From Lysinibacillus odysseyi 34hs-1 = NBRC 100172 (lineage in GTDB: Bacteria; Bacillota; Bacilli; Bacillales_A; Planococcaceae), in contig NZ_BCVX01000003.1 in the NCBI RefSeq assembly GCF_001591965.1, positions 248,001 to 312,000 of the forward strand: a stretch of 64,000 bases of DNA, given 5' to 3'. A program made the translations under genes and the position numbers. Below the pieces are notes generated by a model that saw nothing but the letters and a program-made list of their open reading frames with translations, made no database searches and was not told where the DNA came from. The first letter of the stretch is position 1, and each line of letters opens with the position of its first letter. Shown piece by piece: positions 9,239 through 17,488 of the stretch.

Positions 9239-10654
9239 TTAAAAATGGAGCGCTTTTCCTTCAACAGCCAAAGCTGCTTCCCCGATGACTTCGCTTAAGG
9301 ATGGATGCGGATGAATAGCCGCTCCTATCTCCCATGGTGTAGCATTCAGGAAAATACCAAGAGCTGCTTCGGAAATCAAGTCCGTAGCATGCGGACCTAT
9401 TATATGGACACCTAGCACATCATTCGTTTCCTCGTCGGCAACAATTTTCACAAAGCCTTCTGTATCTCCGTGGACAAGCGCTTTTCCGACAGCCTTAAAA
9501 GGAAATTTACCGACCTTCGTTTTAAAGTCTCTTTCACGCGCCTGCTGTTCCGTTAACCCAACACTCGCTACCTCCGGGTTTGAATAAACACAGCGTGCAA
9601 TATTTTCATATTGCAGACTATCTTGCTTAATTCCTGCAATATGTTCTATCGCTCTGATTCCTTCGTGAGAAGCTACATGGGCCAGCTGCATTCCTCCGAT
9701 AACATCTCCGATGGCATATATATGACTCTCACGTGTTTGATAGTTTCTATTCACTTTTATGCAAGCGTTTTCAATTTCGATTTCAGTGTTTTCTATCCCG
9801 ATATTTTCAATGTTGGCGGAACGGCCGACAGAAACGAGCATTTTATCCGCTTTAAAGACTTCTCCACTTTCCAGCGCTATAGATACACCTTCTTCTGAAG
9901 AAACGAGCGTAGAAACATCCATTTTGGCTCCTGTTACAATATGCACATTGCGCTTTTTCAGCAATTTGTTTATTTCCGAGGAAATATCCTCATCTTCTGT
10001 TGGAAGGATACGGTTTCCGTATTCAAGTACCGTTACTTCCACATCAAAATCCGCCAGCATAGATGCCCACTCTATACCGATCACTCCTCCACCAACAATA
10101 ATGATAGACTTTGGTAAATCTTCAAGAAGTAAAGCATCATCAGATGTAAGAATGGAGCGGCCATCTACCGGTATGCCATCAAGTATACGCGGTCTGGATC
10201 CCGTGGCAATAATGACGTTCGTCGGTACAAGCATTTCATTTTCCGAGCCATCATCCATTTCTACGGAAATCGTCCCTGGCATTGGTGAAAAAATAGATGG
10301 TCCCAGTATTCTTCCTGTGCCATGAAAAACATCAATTTTCCCTTTTTTCATTAAATGCTGAACACCTTTATAAAGTTGATCAACAATCGCGTTTTTTCTC
10401 GACTGTACTTGTGTAAAGTTTAACTTAATGCCACCGACATCTATCCCATAATCAGCCGCATTTTTTGATTGAGCATATACCTCTGCACTTCTCAACAGGG
10501 CCTTACTCGGGATACAGCCCTTATGTAAACAAGTGCCCCCTAGCTTATCACGTTCAACAACTGCTGTCTTTAATCCTAATTGAGAGGCACGGATAGCTGC
10601 TACATAGCCTCCTGTCCCTCCACCTAATATTACCACATCATAGTCTTTTGCCAT
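9239..10654 (-). CDS. lpdV: Dihydrolipoyl dehydrogenase (E3) of the BCKDH complex
   Basis: A 471-residue FAD flavoprotein that reoxidises dihydrolipoamide with NAD+. It shows the FAD motif ILGGGTGGYVAAIRA near residue 10, the redox disulfide GGTCLHKGCIPSK near 40, the NAD motif IIVGGGVIGIEWA near 180, AIGDVIGG near 315, and the C-terminal HPHPSLSE active-site His. AAGGAGG precedes the start. Position in the bkd operon points to the LpdV paralog rather than PdhD. Confidence 0.94.
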   Translation of the reverse strand: MAKDYDVVILGGGTGGYVAAIRASQLGLKTAVVERDKLGGTCLHKGCIPSKALLRSAEVYAQSKNAADYGIDVGGIKLNFTQVQSRKNAIVDQLYKGVQHLMKKGKIDVFHGTGRILGPSIFSPMPGTISVEMDDGSENEMLVPTNVIIATGSRPRILDGIPVDGRSILTSDDALLLEDLPKSIIIVGGGVIGIEWASMLADFDVEVTVLEYGNRILPTEDEDISSEINKLLKKRNVHIVTGAKMDVSTLVSSEEGVSIALESGEVFKADKMLVSVGRSANIENIGIENTEIEIENACIKVNRNYQTRESHIYAIGDVIGGMQLAHVASHEGIRAIEHIAGIKQDSLQYENIARCVYSNPEVASVGLTEQQARERDFKTKVGKFPFKAVGKALVHGDTEGFVKIVADEETNDVLGVHIIGPHATDLISEAALGIFLNATPWEIGAAIHPHPSLSEVIGEAALAVEGKALHF

Positions 10655-10676
10655 AAACGAACCTCCTTACAGATAG

Positions 10677-10704
10677 GAGAAGGGGAAGCCTCGTTCCCCT
10701 TCTC
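10677..10704 (-). terminator. Strong hairpin between bcd and lpdV
   Basis: An 11-bp perfect stem (GAGAAGGGGAA/TTCCCCTTCTC, loop of 6) lies between the bcd stop and the lpdV ribosome site. No U-tract follows, so it more likely attenuates or stabilises the bcd mRNA than ends transcription. Confidence 0.45.
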
Positions 10705-10730
10705 ATTACTTTCGCATAGATACCAGGAGT

Positions 10731-11825
10731 TTACCTGCCATTTAAAACGTTTTTTTCGTCTTTTAAAAACTGGCTGCGTGATTTTGCTACCCGGGCTATA
10801 CGCTGCTCTGCTAAGCGATTAGCTGCTGCATATGTCGGAATATCCTCTTCTTTTGAAATAGCAAAGATCTTTGTCAGACTGTCATAAATTGTTTCCACAC
10901 GTTTCATAGCACGATCACGGTTATAGCCGTACAGCTCATCCGCTACATTAATAACACCGCCGGCATTAATTACATAATCAGGGGCATATAAAATTCCTTG
11001 TTCATGTAAAATTTGGCCGTGGCGTGATTCCTGAAGCTGGTTATTTGCAGATCCTGCAATCACTTTAGCTTTTAATTGGGGAATTGTTTCATCATTGATG
11101 ATTGCTCCTAAAGCACATGGTGCAAAAATATCTACATCTTGCTTATAAATTTCGTCAGGAGCAACAGCTGTAGCACCAAAATTTTCTACAACCCGATCAA
11201 TTGCTTTTTGATTGATATCTGTCACGATTAACTTCGCTCCGTCATTATGTAAGTATTCACATAATGTATACGCTACGTTCCCCAATCCTTGAACCGCTAT
11301 TTTTTTTCCTTCTAGGCTTTCTTCACCGAATGCCTCTTTGGCAGCTGCTTTCATTCCTAAATAAACACCATATGCTGTAACAGGGGAAGGGTTTCCAGAA
11401 GAGCCGAATGCTGGTGAAATACCTGTTACATAATTTGTTTCTTCATGAATCATATCCATATCTGTTACCGTTGTACCGACATCTTCTGCCGTTATGTATC
11501 GGCCGTTTAATCCTTGAATGAATCTTCCTAAAGCACGGAACATTTCTTCGTTTTTATCTTTGAACGGATCTCCAATAATAACAGTTTTACCACCACCGAG
11601 GTTTAGTCCGGCAGCTGCATTTTTATAAGTCATCCCTCTAGCAAGGCGCAATGCATCTTCAATTGCCTCCTCCTCTGAAGCATAAGTCCACATGCGGCAT
11701 CCCCCAAGCGCCGGGCCTAATGTAGTGTCATGAATGGCAATTATTGCCTTCAAACCAGATTCTTTATCCTGGCACATAATAAGTTGTTCGTAATCATATT
11801 TTTCCATGTATTTAAAAATCTCCAT
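10731..11825 (-). CDS. bcd: Leucine/branched-chain amino acid dehydrogenase
   Basis: NAD-dependent oxidative deaminase of Leu, Val and Ile (Glu/Leu/Phe/Val dehydrogenase family), 364 residues. It has the substrate-domain motif LGGCRMW near residue 40, the catalytic-Lys glycine-rich loop [13 protein letters not shown] near 76, and the Rossmann motif GLGNVAYTL near 182. First gene of the catabolic cluster, supplying 2-oxoacids to Bkd. In B. subtilis ptb precedes and buk follows it; neither is present here. A near-full-length, ordinary enzyme. Confidence 0.94.
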   Translation of the reverse strand: MEIFKYMEKYDYEQLIMCQDKESGLKAIIAIHDTTLGPALGGCRMWTYASEEEAIEDALRLARGMTYKNAAAGLNLGGGKTVIIGDPFKDKNEEMFRALGRFIQGLNGRYITAEDVGTTVTDMDMIHEETNYVTGISPAFGSSGNPSPVTAYGVYLGMKAAAKEAFGEESLEGKKIAVQGLGNVAYTLCEYLHNDGAKLIVTDINQKAIDRVVENFGATAVAPDEIYKQDVDIFAPCALGAIINDETIPQLKAKVIAGSANNQLQESRHGQILHEQGILYAPDYVINAGGVINVADELYGYNRDRAMKRVETIYDSLTKIFAISKEEDIPTYAAANRLAEQRIARVAKSRSQFLKDEKNVLNGR

Positions 11826-12056
11826 AACCTATATCCCCTTTCGCCTTTAAGAACGTTTTTTCTCTTAAATATATCATTTTTCTACTTAAAGCGATTATTA
11901 TGTTTGTTGAGCAATAATAATTCACCTTATAAATTTACAATACTTTCAATTGTGGAAGAACGCAACTAAAAAAACGCACATACCCCTTATTGAGAATATT
12001 CCAATTTTTCTAAACAAAACAACTATTGGCCATTGTTATTGTTAAATAGCGGATTC
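11826..12056. other. Divergent intergenic region bcd / yqzF
   Basis: An AT-rich divergent spacer. No gene is visible. The SigL -24/-12 promoter expected for a BkdR-controlled bkd operon (TGGCAC-N5-TTGC) is not seen, consistent with loss of bkdR. No convincing CodY box was found. Confidence 0.5.
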
Positions 12057-12084
12057 TTGACTTTCCAATGTGTCATTGTAAAAT
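12057..12084 (+). promoter_or_regulatory. SigA-type promoter for the DUF2627 gene
   Basis: TTGACT (12057-12062), 16-bp spacer, TAAAAT (12079-12084), then AGGAGG at 12097 and ATG at 12110. Confidence 0.6.
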
Positions 12085-12109
12085 AAGTATATGATTAGGA
12101 GGTTTCTGT

Positions 12110-12379
12110 ATGGCTCGTATGGCAGCGTTTATCGTACTACTTATTCCCGGCTTAATGGCAGCTGCGGGCATTAAGTTTATGCGCGATACATTATTTAGCA
12201 ATCTACTGTTTCCTTTCCCATGGCTATGGCTCCAATTTATTGTAGGCATTATCTTTTTCCTTGCCGGCTTTGGCTTTTTTGCAGGATTCCTGCTTCACCG
12301 TGACAGAAAAAAGGGAAAGGTGGCTGCACGATGGCAAAAAAAAACTGTCCCTTCCGTGGAGGAACGCAAAGAGGTGTAA
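12110..12379 (+). CDS. yqzF: DUF2627 small membrane protein (YqzF-like)
   Basis: An 89-residue protein with two predicted membrane helices (residues about 4-20 and 38-62) joined by GIKFMRDTLF and ending in a basic, charged tail. Length, the early IPGLMAAAGIKFMRD motif and position beside the bcd/bkd cluster match the DUF2627 family (B. subtilis YqzF). Function unknown. AGGAGG lies 7 nt before the ATG. It converges on the glycerophosphodiesterase gene, and the shared terminator overlaps its stop. Confidence 0.75.
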   Translation: MARMAAFIVLLIPGLMAAAGIKFMRDTLFSNLLFPFPWLWLQFIVGIIFFLAGFGFFAGFLLHRDRKKGKVAARWQKKTVPSVEERKEV

Positions 12380-12404
12380 CCGTCAATATGGTTACACCTT
12401 TTTC
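12372..12404. terminator. Bidirectional terminator, yqzF / glycerophosphodiesterase
   Basis: A 10-bp stem AGGTGTAACC/GGTTACACCT with 8-nt loop, followed by TTTTTC on the plus strand. It overlaps the yqzF stop codon and abuts the 3' end of the convergent gene. Confidence 0.8.
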
Positions 12405-13129
12405 TTTCGGTTAGGCTGCTTTTTAGCAAGACGGTCCGGAAAATCCGTAATCCAGCCGGCAACCACTGGGTGCGGCCGCTGCAGGAATGCTTCTTTTCCA
12501 TCAATGGCATAAAAACGCATAGGTTTTTTTGCTTTCTCGCAAATTTGCAGAAAGCGGGGTTTATAATATCTTTTGTGTGCATGGACAGCATCAATATGTT
12601 TCATAGCATCCAATGCTGCCCAATCAAATTTCCTAGTGACAATGATGGCCGTCTCTACGTGTGGGCATTCCTTTTTTATCTTTTCCAGTAAGACATCATG
12701 GAACGATGATACATGACTCCCTTTAGGTAAGCTCTGGGATTTTAATAGGCGAATCATGGGGTCTAGATTGTCGATCAATGACTCTTTCAGCTCGATATTC
12801 AGCTTCACATTATGCTTATTTGCCCACTCAAGAACTTTTTCAAAGGTGGGTATGCGTTTGTTGCCAATGAAGCGGAAAAAGGTCCTTCTGCCAATCCGAA
12901 AGTTACAAAGCTCTTCATCCGTACAGTCATGAATGAATTTATCGACTCCTGTTAGCCTTTTTAAGTTCAAGTCATGGTACACAAACACTGTGCCTTCCTT
13001 CGAGCATTGGACATCCAGTTCAATGCCATCTGCATGTAAAGCAATGGCTTTTTCAAAAGCCTCCATACTATTTTCCAGTACATAAGCGGAGGCACCTCTA
13101 TGCGCGTATACCGGGATATTATTTACCAT
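12392..13129 (-). CDS. Glycerophosphodiester phosphodiesterase (GDPD, cytosolic)
   Basis: A 245-residue GDPD-family TIM barrel that hydrolyses glycerophosphodiesters to glycerol-3-phosphate and an alcohol. Active-site residues are visible in YAHRGASAYVLENS (HRGA..EN near residue 9-20), DGIELDVQ (metal ligands) and VYHDLNLKRLTG. No signal peptide, so it acts inside the cell. It overlaps the upstream fapA-like gene by one base (TAATG). The product could feed the GlpD route encoded at 34-36 kb. Resembles B. subtilis YqiK by synteny. Confidence 0.9.
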   Translation of the reverse strand: MVNNIPVYAHRGASAYVLENSMEAFEKAIALHADGIELDVQCSKEGTVFVYHDLNLKRLTGVDKFIHDCTDEELCNFRIGRRTFFRFIGNKRIPTFEKVLEWANKHNVKLNIELKESLIDNLDPMIRLLKSQSLPKGSHVSSFHDVLLEKIKKECPHVETAIIVTRKFDWAALDAMKHIDAVHAHKRYYKPRFLQICEKAKKPMRFYAIDGKEAFLQRPHPVVAGWITDFPDRLAKKQPNRKKKV

Positions 13130-14694
13130 TAGACATTCAACTCTCCAAACTCCAGTAGAAATTTGCCGTTCGTCTCTTTTGACAAAATTGATGCCTTTCT
13201 GCCAACTTGAATAAACGTGCCAGGGTAAGCTGTTTTCGTTACGACAATTTCCTCTTTCCCTACATTTCGCAAATCATTCATCATCTGCTTAATTTCCTGG
13301 TCAATATATGCCGCTTCATCCTTTTGGCGCTGCAAATTCTGCTTCGCCTGTTCTAATGCAGCCAGCTGCTGGGAGTTCAACTGAACATTATCTAGCCGAT
13401 TCACCTGTTCTTCAAGTTTCATTGTTTCTTCATGCAAACCTTTTAAGTATGTTGCTTTATCTTGAATATGTGCATATGCCTCTTCTTTATTCACACTATT
13501 GATAATAAGTTCGGTACGTCTTTCTAGGCGATTTCCGGAAATTGAAGTAACAATTTGTTTTTTTGCTACCGCCTTCCCCCCTATAATCTTACCCTTGCGT
13601 TCATCCACAAGGATGGAAGTGGCTTTTAAATTGGAACCGATTGCATAAAATCCTATACTAATGCTCTGTCCCGCTAATAAATTTGCTTCATTCACATGCT
13701 TCACAAAAATATTACCTCCAGCTTCTACACGTGTTTCTCCTAAACCAAAAATCCCACCCCGAATATAAATATCCCCTTCAATCGATTTGATCAGCTTTGC
13801 TCCTGAAACACCCTCCGGCCCTTCAATCGAAATATCTCCCTTGGCAATAACAGAATAGCCAGGCTGAACTGATCCCCGGATACTAATGGATCCTTCAAAA
13901 TCTATATTACCTGTCTCTATTCCTACATCACCGTTAACAGGAAGATGGTGATTGACAGAAATCTGTCCCTGGCTGTGTTCAAGTACCCCTCCTATACGTG
14001 AACGGAGAATGATTTTGCCTTCCTCTTCTACCTCATAAGCTGATTTTCTATCATATTTTAAACTAGCATCCCTTCCCGGCGGGGCAGGAATGACTTCTCC
14101 ATGAATCGTCATGCCATCAATACCCGGCTGGGGTGGAATTTTTTCTCCTAACCAAGATCCTTCTTTAATTTCATGTATAAAATTCATATCATAATAATCC
14201 GCTTTTCCGTCTTCACGGATAACAGGTTTTCGTTCTGGAATTTCTAAATAAGTAATTTGTGCATCTGCCCCCTTTACTGGTGGCGTACCTTGAGCAATTA
14301 ATATCGCCTTTGCCGGAATAATCTTGTCCGTATGTAGAGGTAAAGTCCCGTGAATAATCCGATTGTCCTGTAATAACTTAGTCACTTCACTAGCTAATTT
14401 TTCCTTATGAGAGCGAATATATTCTGCTGTCTCGTTAATAAAGAGAGAAGCCGTCATTTTATCGCGGGAAACTTCAATTTCGATCTGCGGAAGCCACTGT
14501 CCGACCTCTATAGGACTTGAGCCAACCTTTGTTAGTACATTTTTTAAAAGCGCAAAATTTGTTAATTTAATCCGGGGAAAACTACGTAGAATGCCGTCAA
14601 ATTCCTTAAGGGGGTATCCCGATTGAGCAGTTAATAAATATACTTTTCCGTTCTTTTCAGTAATTTCAATATAGTCATTTTTATATACGAGCAC
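13129..14694 (-). CDS. FapA-family (DUF342) protein
   Basis: A 521-residue protein with the DUF342/FapA beta-helix core: PGIDGMTIHGEVIPAPPGRD near residue 188 and stacked repeats (INVDG-like turns such as GNIDFEGSISIRGSV, AKGDISIEGPEGV, GDIYIRGGIFGLG) over residues 250-390. A coiled coil follows (about 405-470, rich in Leu/Glu/Gln), then a short C-terminal beta region. FapA proteins are linked to polymer localisation or cell-surface functions in other bacteria; the role here is unknown. The N-terminal 150 residues are not recognised. Cytosolic, no signal peptide. Confidence 0.8.
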   Translation of the reverse strand: MLVYKNDYIEITEKNGKVYLLTAQSGYPLKEFDGILRSFPRIKLTNFALLKNVLTKVGSSPIEVGQWLPQIEIEVSRDKMTASLFINETAEYIRSHKEKLASEVTKLLQDNRIIHGTLPLHTDKIIPAKAILIAQGTPPVKGADAQITYLEIPERKPVIREDGKADYYDMNFIHEIKEGSWLGEKIPPQPGIDGMTIHGEVIPAPPGRDASLKYDRKSAYEVEEEGKIILRSRIGGVLEHSQGQISVNHHLPVNGDVGIETGNIDFEGSISIRGSVQPGYSVIAKGDISIEGPEGVSGAKLIKSIEGDIYIRGGIFGLGETRVEAGGNIFVKHVNEANLLAGQSISIGFYAIGSNLKATSILVDERKGKIIGGKAVAKKQIVTSISGNRLERRTELIINSVNKEEAYAHIQDKATYLKGLHEETMKLEEQVNRLDNVQLNSQQLAALEQAKQNLQRQKDEAAYIDQEIKQMMNDLRNVGKEEIVVTKTAYPGTFIQVGRKASILSKETNGKFLLEFGELNV

Positions 14695-14916
14695 GCGAAT
14701 CCTCCTTTCCCTTATAGATTAGTATATACAATCAAAAATGGTTTGTTTAGAAATAAACGGCAATTTTCAGAACATATTGCTTTTTTCTCATTTTCGCTTT
14801 TCTCTTTTTCCCTCTTTCGCCTCTCAAAAAGTATCTTAATTTTCTAAAAGATGCTTTTTGGGAGTACAAAAGTATTAGAAAGATTTTTATGCACTGTTAA
14901 TATCAACCCGCTGATA
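14695..14916. other. Intergenic region upstream of the fapA-like gene
   Basis: AT-rich 5' region. A 13-nt motif occurs in both orientations (AAAAAGTATCTTAAT near 14827 and AAGATGCTTTTTGGGAG after it), suggesting a weak hairpin. No ORF seen. Confidence 0.3.
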
Positions 14917-14951
14917 AAGAAAAAAAGAGCGCTCCACTTAAAGTGAGCGCT
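14917..14951 (-). terminator. Terminator after the 78-residue unknown gene
   Basis: Stem AGCGCT-C-CACTT / AAGTG-AGCGCT with a one-base bulge, followed on the minus strand by a TTTTTTT tract. It ends minus-strand transcription coming from 15079-15315. Confidence 0.7.
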
Positions 14952-15078
14952 AAAATGTTTATATCAGCAACATGACATAAACAACATAAAGAAAGGAGGT
15001 AAAACGTATCAAGATAGCTTACTAGTCTACATTTACCCCCTGTTACCTATTTTAAACCCGTTATTTGGATCTTTCATA

Positions 15079-15315
15079 TTATTGGTGTTCTATAATCGTA
15101 ATCTCTCGTTTTAAGTCTTGCACCGTGGTAATATCCAACATCGCTGCTTTACAATATCGTAAATACATGATAATTTGTTCCGTAATTTCATCAGCTACAA
15201 GACCTTTACAATTCACTTCATCTTGTACGATGCGCTGAATGTTCGTAAATGTCCGAATATCCATTTTGTGATGTTTTGCCAAATCAAATGCACGTAATAA
15301 GCCGCCTGTGTTCAA
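15079..15315 (-). CDS. Small uncharacterised protein downstream of spo0A
   Basis: The longest open frame begins with an ATG at 15363, but the only good ribosome site, AGGAGG at 15323-15328, lies 7 nt before an in-frame TTG at 15313-15315. That start gives 78 residues beginning MNTGGLLRAFDLAKHHK. The protein looks alpha-helical with one Cys pair (NCKGLV and RYCKAA) and no membrane segment. I do not recognise the family. Before the integrative element arrived it would have been the gene directly after spo0A (about 100 bp away), so a sporulation-linked role is conceivable but unproven. Confidence 0.6.
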   Translation of the reverse strand: MNTGGLLRAFDLAKHHKMDIRTFTNIQRIVQDEVNCKGLVADEITEQIIMYLRYCKAAMLDITTVQDLKREITIIEHQ

Positions 15316-15416
15316 TCCAATCCCTCCTAGAGAAGTGTCCAAGATGAAACAAGAATTATGCACGATCCACTTTAATATGTTTTTATCCAGATACCTACAC
15401 TTTTAAACTAGCGAAA

Positions 15417-15481
15417 TTAGCTCGCCGCCATCTCAATCCGGACCTTGTCCGCAATCATGGCGATGAATTCACTATTTGTCG
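15417..15481 (-). repeat. att repeat, left copy: original spo0A 3' end
   Basis: A 65-bp direct repeat of 19418-19482, identical at 61 positions, with a perfect 38-bp core (15444-15481). On the minus strand it encodes the last codons of Spo0[20 protein letters not shown] plus stop, with no upstream spo0A sequence. Downstream of it lies ordinary chromosomal sequence, so this is the displaced native C-terminus of spo0A, the distal attachment site. Confidence 0.9.
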
Positions 15482-15864
15482 TAGAGAAAGAAATTTCGAA
15501 ATCCCGTATTATTATAGTTAACGATCATACTACGTAAGTTTAGCGGTCATTCTAGGCCAACCTTCGCAGTTTTTAACGTTCTTTATTTACCGATCATTTT
15601 ACACTCGCAATACCTAAATAAACCTCCGATATCTAAGACATTTGATAGTATCGTTTGATATACTTATATACTTTTGTACCGGTACTACTTGCTTCGCGAT
15701 GGTTTAAATATACATGACCGATAAATAAAACGCAAGAACGAAAATTGTCGAATCCGTTGGGGCTCTAAGTCTGATTGCGTCACGTTTACGTCGAATATTG
15801 ACGTCGTTCCAGATAGTAAGCGAAAATAAGTCTGTTAATCAATCCGTATTTGGTAAATCATTTC
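15482..15864. other. Degenerate element DNA, no intact gene
   Basis: No open frame of useful length. On the minus strand around 15690-15810 there is a run of about 35 sense codons with coding-like composition (TIWNDVNIRRKRDAI), without start or ribosome site, which looks like decayed coding DNA. Confidence 0.35.
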
Positions 15865-16000
15865 TTATGCGTATTTAATAGCACCTTGGTCACGTATTTC
15901 GTCTACTCGACCTTTATACAATAAAATTGCTGCCAGCGGATCATTACTCGGTACATAACTGACTTCCTATGCAAAAAGTTTCCGTTAGTTTCGCGTCCAT
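15865..16000 (-). pseudogene. Frameshifted small phage-like ORF
   Basis: An ATG at 15998-16000 behind GGGGGAGA/GTGGGGAA opens MDAKLTETF, then stops after 18 codons. In a second frame the sequence continues as EVSYVPSNDPLAAILLYKG and on to a TAA at 15865-15867. A slip in the T-run near 15976 plus one stop would join them into a protein of about 44 residues. Family not recognised. The coding-like continuation is the basis for calling it a relic. Confidence 0.4.
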
Positions 16001-16184
16001 TTCCCCACTTATATCTCCCCCAAGTGAAAAAATATTCCGTGGATTGTTAGGATCCCTTTTACAGCATACTCCGTATGGGGGCTTTTGGGGCAGCAAATAT
16101 GGATACCCTCTAAAGTTATTACTTAAGATGATTTTATGGTTTTTTCATAAATGTAAACTTCATTTCCTAGTTGAAGGCTAATAA

Positions 16185-16256
16185 CTAATAGAAGTTATAA
16201 TCAGCGTAGAAATCGTTTATGATGACGTACACTCCTTCACTTAACTCGATTACCAT
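16185..16256 (-). CDS. Putative 23-residue peptide
   Basis: ATG at 16254-16256 lies 9 nt after AGGAGG (16266-16271) and opens MVIELSEGVYVIINDFYADY before a TAG. Short acidic peptides like this are common in phage early regions, but nothing besides the ribosome site supports expression. It is divergent from the XRE relic. Confidence 0.3.
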   Translation of the reverse strand: MVIELSEGVYVIINDFYADYNFY

Positions 16257-16336
16257 GCATTTCAACCTCCTGTTTTCAACTGCTTATATCATCATATCGT
16301 ACATGCAATATAGCATTAACACTTATTTACGAAAAA

Positions 16337-16364
16337 TTGTACAGCGATATAATTTGCGTATAAT
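16337..16364 (+). promoter_or_regulatory. Promoter-like site for the XRE relic
   Basis: TTGTAC (16337-16342), 16-bp spacer and a perfect TATAAT (16359-16364), about 70 bp before the HTH relic. It lies in the divergent region where a phage repressor promoter would be expected. Confidence 0.45.
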
Positions 16365-16436
16365 AGAGTGAAGGAAAGGCGGCACACCCATAAAAAAGCA
16401 AAAATAAACTTAGTTAAAATTTTTAAATCTTGAGAT

Positions 16437-16602
16437 ATGACCCAGGCTCAACTTGCCGAATTAGCTGAAGTACGACCAAATGCAATCAGCAACCTTTTGC
16501 CGAGGCTATGTAGATCGCTTATCTATTGAGCATATCGAGAAAATTTGCAACGCTCTTGGAATGGTTGAGATTAGCGAGCTCATACAACTAGTTGAAAAAT
16601 AA
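16437..16602 (+). pseudogene. XRE/Cro-CI helix-turn-helix regulator, broken
   Basis: The plus strand reads MTQAQLAELAEVRPNAISNL, a classic XRE HTH, then shifts frame at a TTTT run (about 16494-16497) and continues CRGYVDRLSIEHIEKICNAL and further to a TAA at 16600-16602. One base removed from the T-run restores a 54-residue HTH of the short YozG-like type. Upstream of the ATG the same frame continues back through a TGA at 16431-16433 into KINLVKIFKS, so the true N-terminus also carries a nonsense codon. Two lesions, so non-functional as a full repressor. Confidence 0.7.
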
Positions 16603-16635
16603 AAAAACGCCTCCAACAAAAGGAAACGCTAATCT

Positions 16636-16722
16636 TCAATATTTAGAAAAAATTGCGGGTACTACTTGATGCAGCACATAATACAGTCCAACACCTGCTC
16701 CAATCGCGACAACCATATGCAT
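16636..16722 (-). CDS. Putative 28-residue hydrophobic peptide
   Basis: ATG at 16720-16722 lies 6 nt after GAGGTGG (16729-16735). The peptide is MHMVVAIGAGVGLYYVL plus a short polar tail, a single membrane-spanning segment. It is intact, unlike its neighbours, and convergent with the XRE relic. The form is reminiscent of small membrane peptides in phages or type I toxins, but no family is recognised. Confidence 0.4.
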   Translation of the reverse strand: MHMVVAIGAGVGLYYVLHQVVPAIFSKY

Positions 16723-16883
16723 CGCGATCCACCTCGTTGTTTTTGTTTTTTTGTGAGCCGCATGGCCGTTAATTATACTGGTGGTGTAAGTGTGGAAAAT
16801 GTGTTGGACTTACGGGAAAGCAACTGCTCGACGTCAATTAGTCTGAGTGTACAAAAGTCAGAAAAGATTGATGGTAAAAGCTA

Positions 16884-17252
16884 TCAATTTTCTAAATAGG
16901 AAATTGGATACGGAGAATACACTGCTGTATCTCCATCTTCCTCTCTCTTTAAAATGATAATAAAATCTGCCCCATTACTTGCATCCCCTCTAGGAATTGG
17001 AATAATCATGGCAGGGCATCTCAATTCATTACTATATTTTTTTAATTCCTCATTAAAGTTATTTAGAGCAAACGTCACACGTTTGTCTATAAGAGCAAAC
17101 AATTTATCCACTCCACCTGTTTTCAAATCAAAATAATCAGGGTTGCTCTCTCTCTTCTCAATTAATTTCTCTTTGTATTCAGAAACTGTTAAAAAACAAA
17201 ACTCCCAATCAAGAGGAAAAAGCCCTCCACCTAACCAATATGTATGCATCAT
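16884..17252 (-). CDS. Uncharacterised 122-residue protein in the spo0A element
   Basis: An intact ORF with GAGG before the ATG at 17252. It overlaps the preceding ORF by four bases (ATGA), so the two were probably co-translated. The sequence begins with aromatic residues (MMHTYWLGGGLFPLDWEF), has a charged helical middle and a beta-rich end (AMIIPIPRGDA, FIIILKREEDGD). No signal peptide or catalytic motif is evident. Small acidic paired genes in elements are often immunity or accessory factors, but that is only an inference. AT-rich compared with flanking chromosomal genes. Confidence 0.55.
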   Translation of the reverse strand: MMHTYWLGGGLFPLDWEFCFLTVSEYKEKLIEKRESNPDYFDLKTGGVDKLFALIDKRVTFALNNFNEELKKYSNELRCPAMIIPIPRGDASNGADFIIILKREEDGDTAVYSPYPISYLEN

Positions 17253-17488
17253 TTATACCTCCTCTTTTTATATTCACTAATCTTGTACGTAGGCATATAA
17301 TCTTCAGCTGAATTATAACCTTCCCAAAACGTCATTTGGCGATTTTTTGCTCTTAACATTGTAAATCCGCATTTTTCTGATATAATCTTCCAATAGTTTG
17401 AAGACCCCTTTTGCACGGCTAGTTCAACGATAAAATATTTACCCCACTCATTTCTGTTACACTGTAGCACAAAAGAACATACCGGCAT
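17249..17488 (-). CDS. Uncharacterised protein in the spo0A element, probably 5'-truncated
   Basis: The intact part is 79 residues from an ATG at 17486-17488, rich in Cys, Trp and Tyr (MPVCSFVLQCNRNEW near the start, KKRRYK at the end). Upstream the reading frame seems to continue back to an ATG at 17631-17633, giving MELVKLITGYVKDHK and then FIEGCPNC. A TGA follows and a one-base shift near 17515-17521 would be needed. CPNC plus the later Cys residues could have been a zinc site. I read it as a damaged gene of about 125 codons whose 3' part remains open. Function unknown. Confidence 0.45.
   Translation of the reverse strand: MPVCSFVLQCNRNEWGKYFIVELAVQKGSSNYWKIISEKCGFTMLRAKNRQMTFWEGYNSAEDYMPTYKISEYKKRRYK

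Noticed and set aside
11826-12056. SigL (-24/-12) promoter or CodY box for bcd
   Set aside because: No TGGCAC-N5-TTGC, and the best CodY-like match has too many mismatches.
15969-16181. 70-codon plus-strand frame in the element
   Set aside because: It is antisense to the better supported small relic at 15865-16000 and lacks a ribosome site.
16666-16899. 77-codon plus-strand frame in the element
   Set aside because: It is antisense to the 28-residue peptide with a strong ribosome site and has a low-complexity, unlikely composition.
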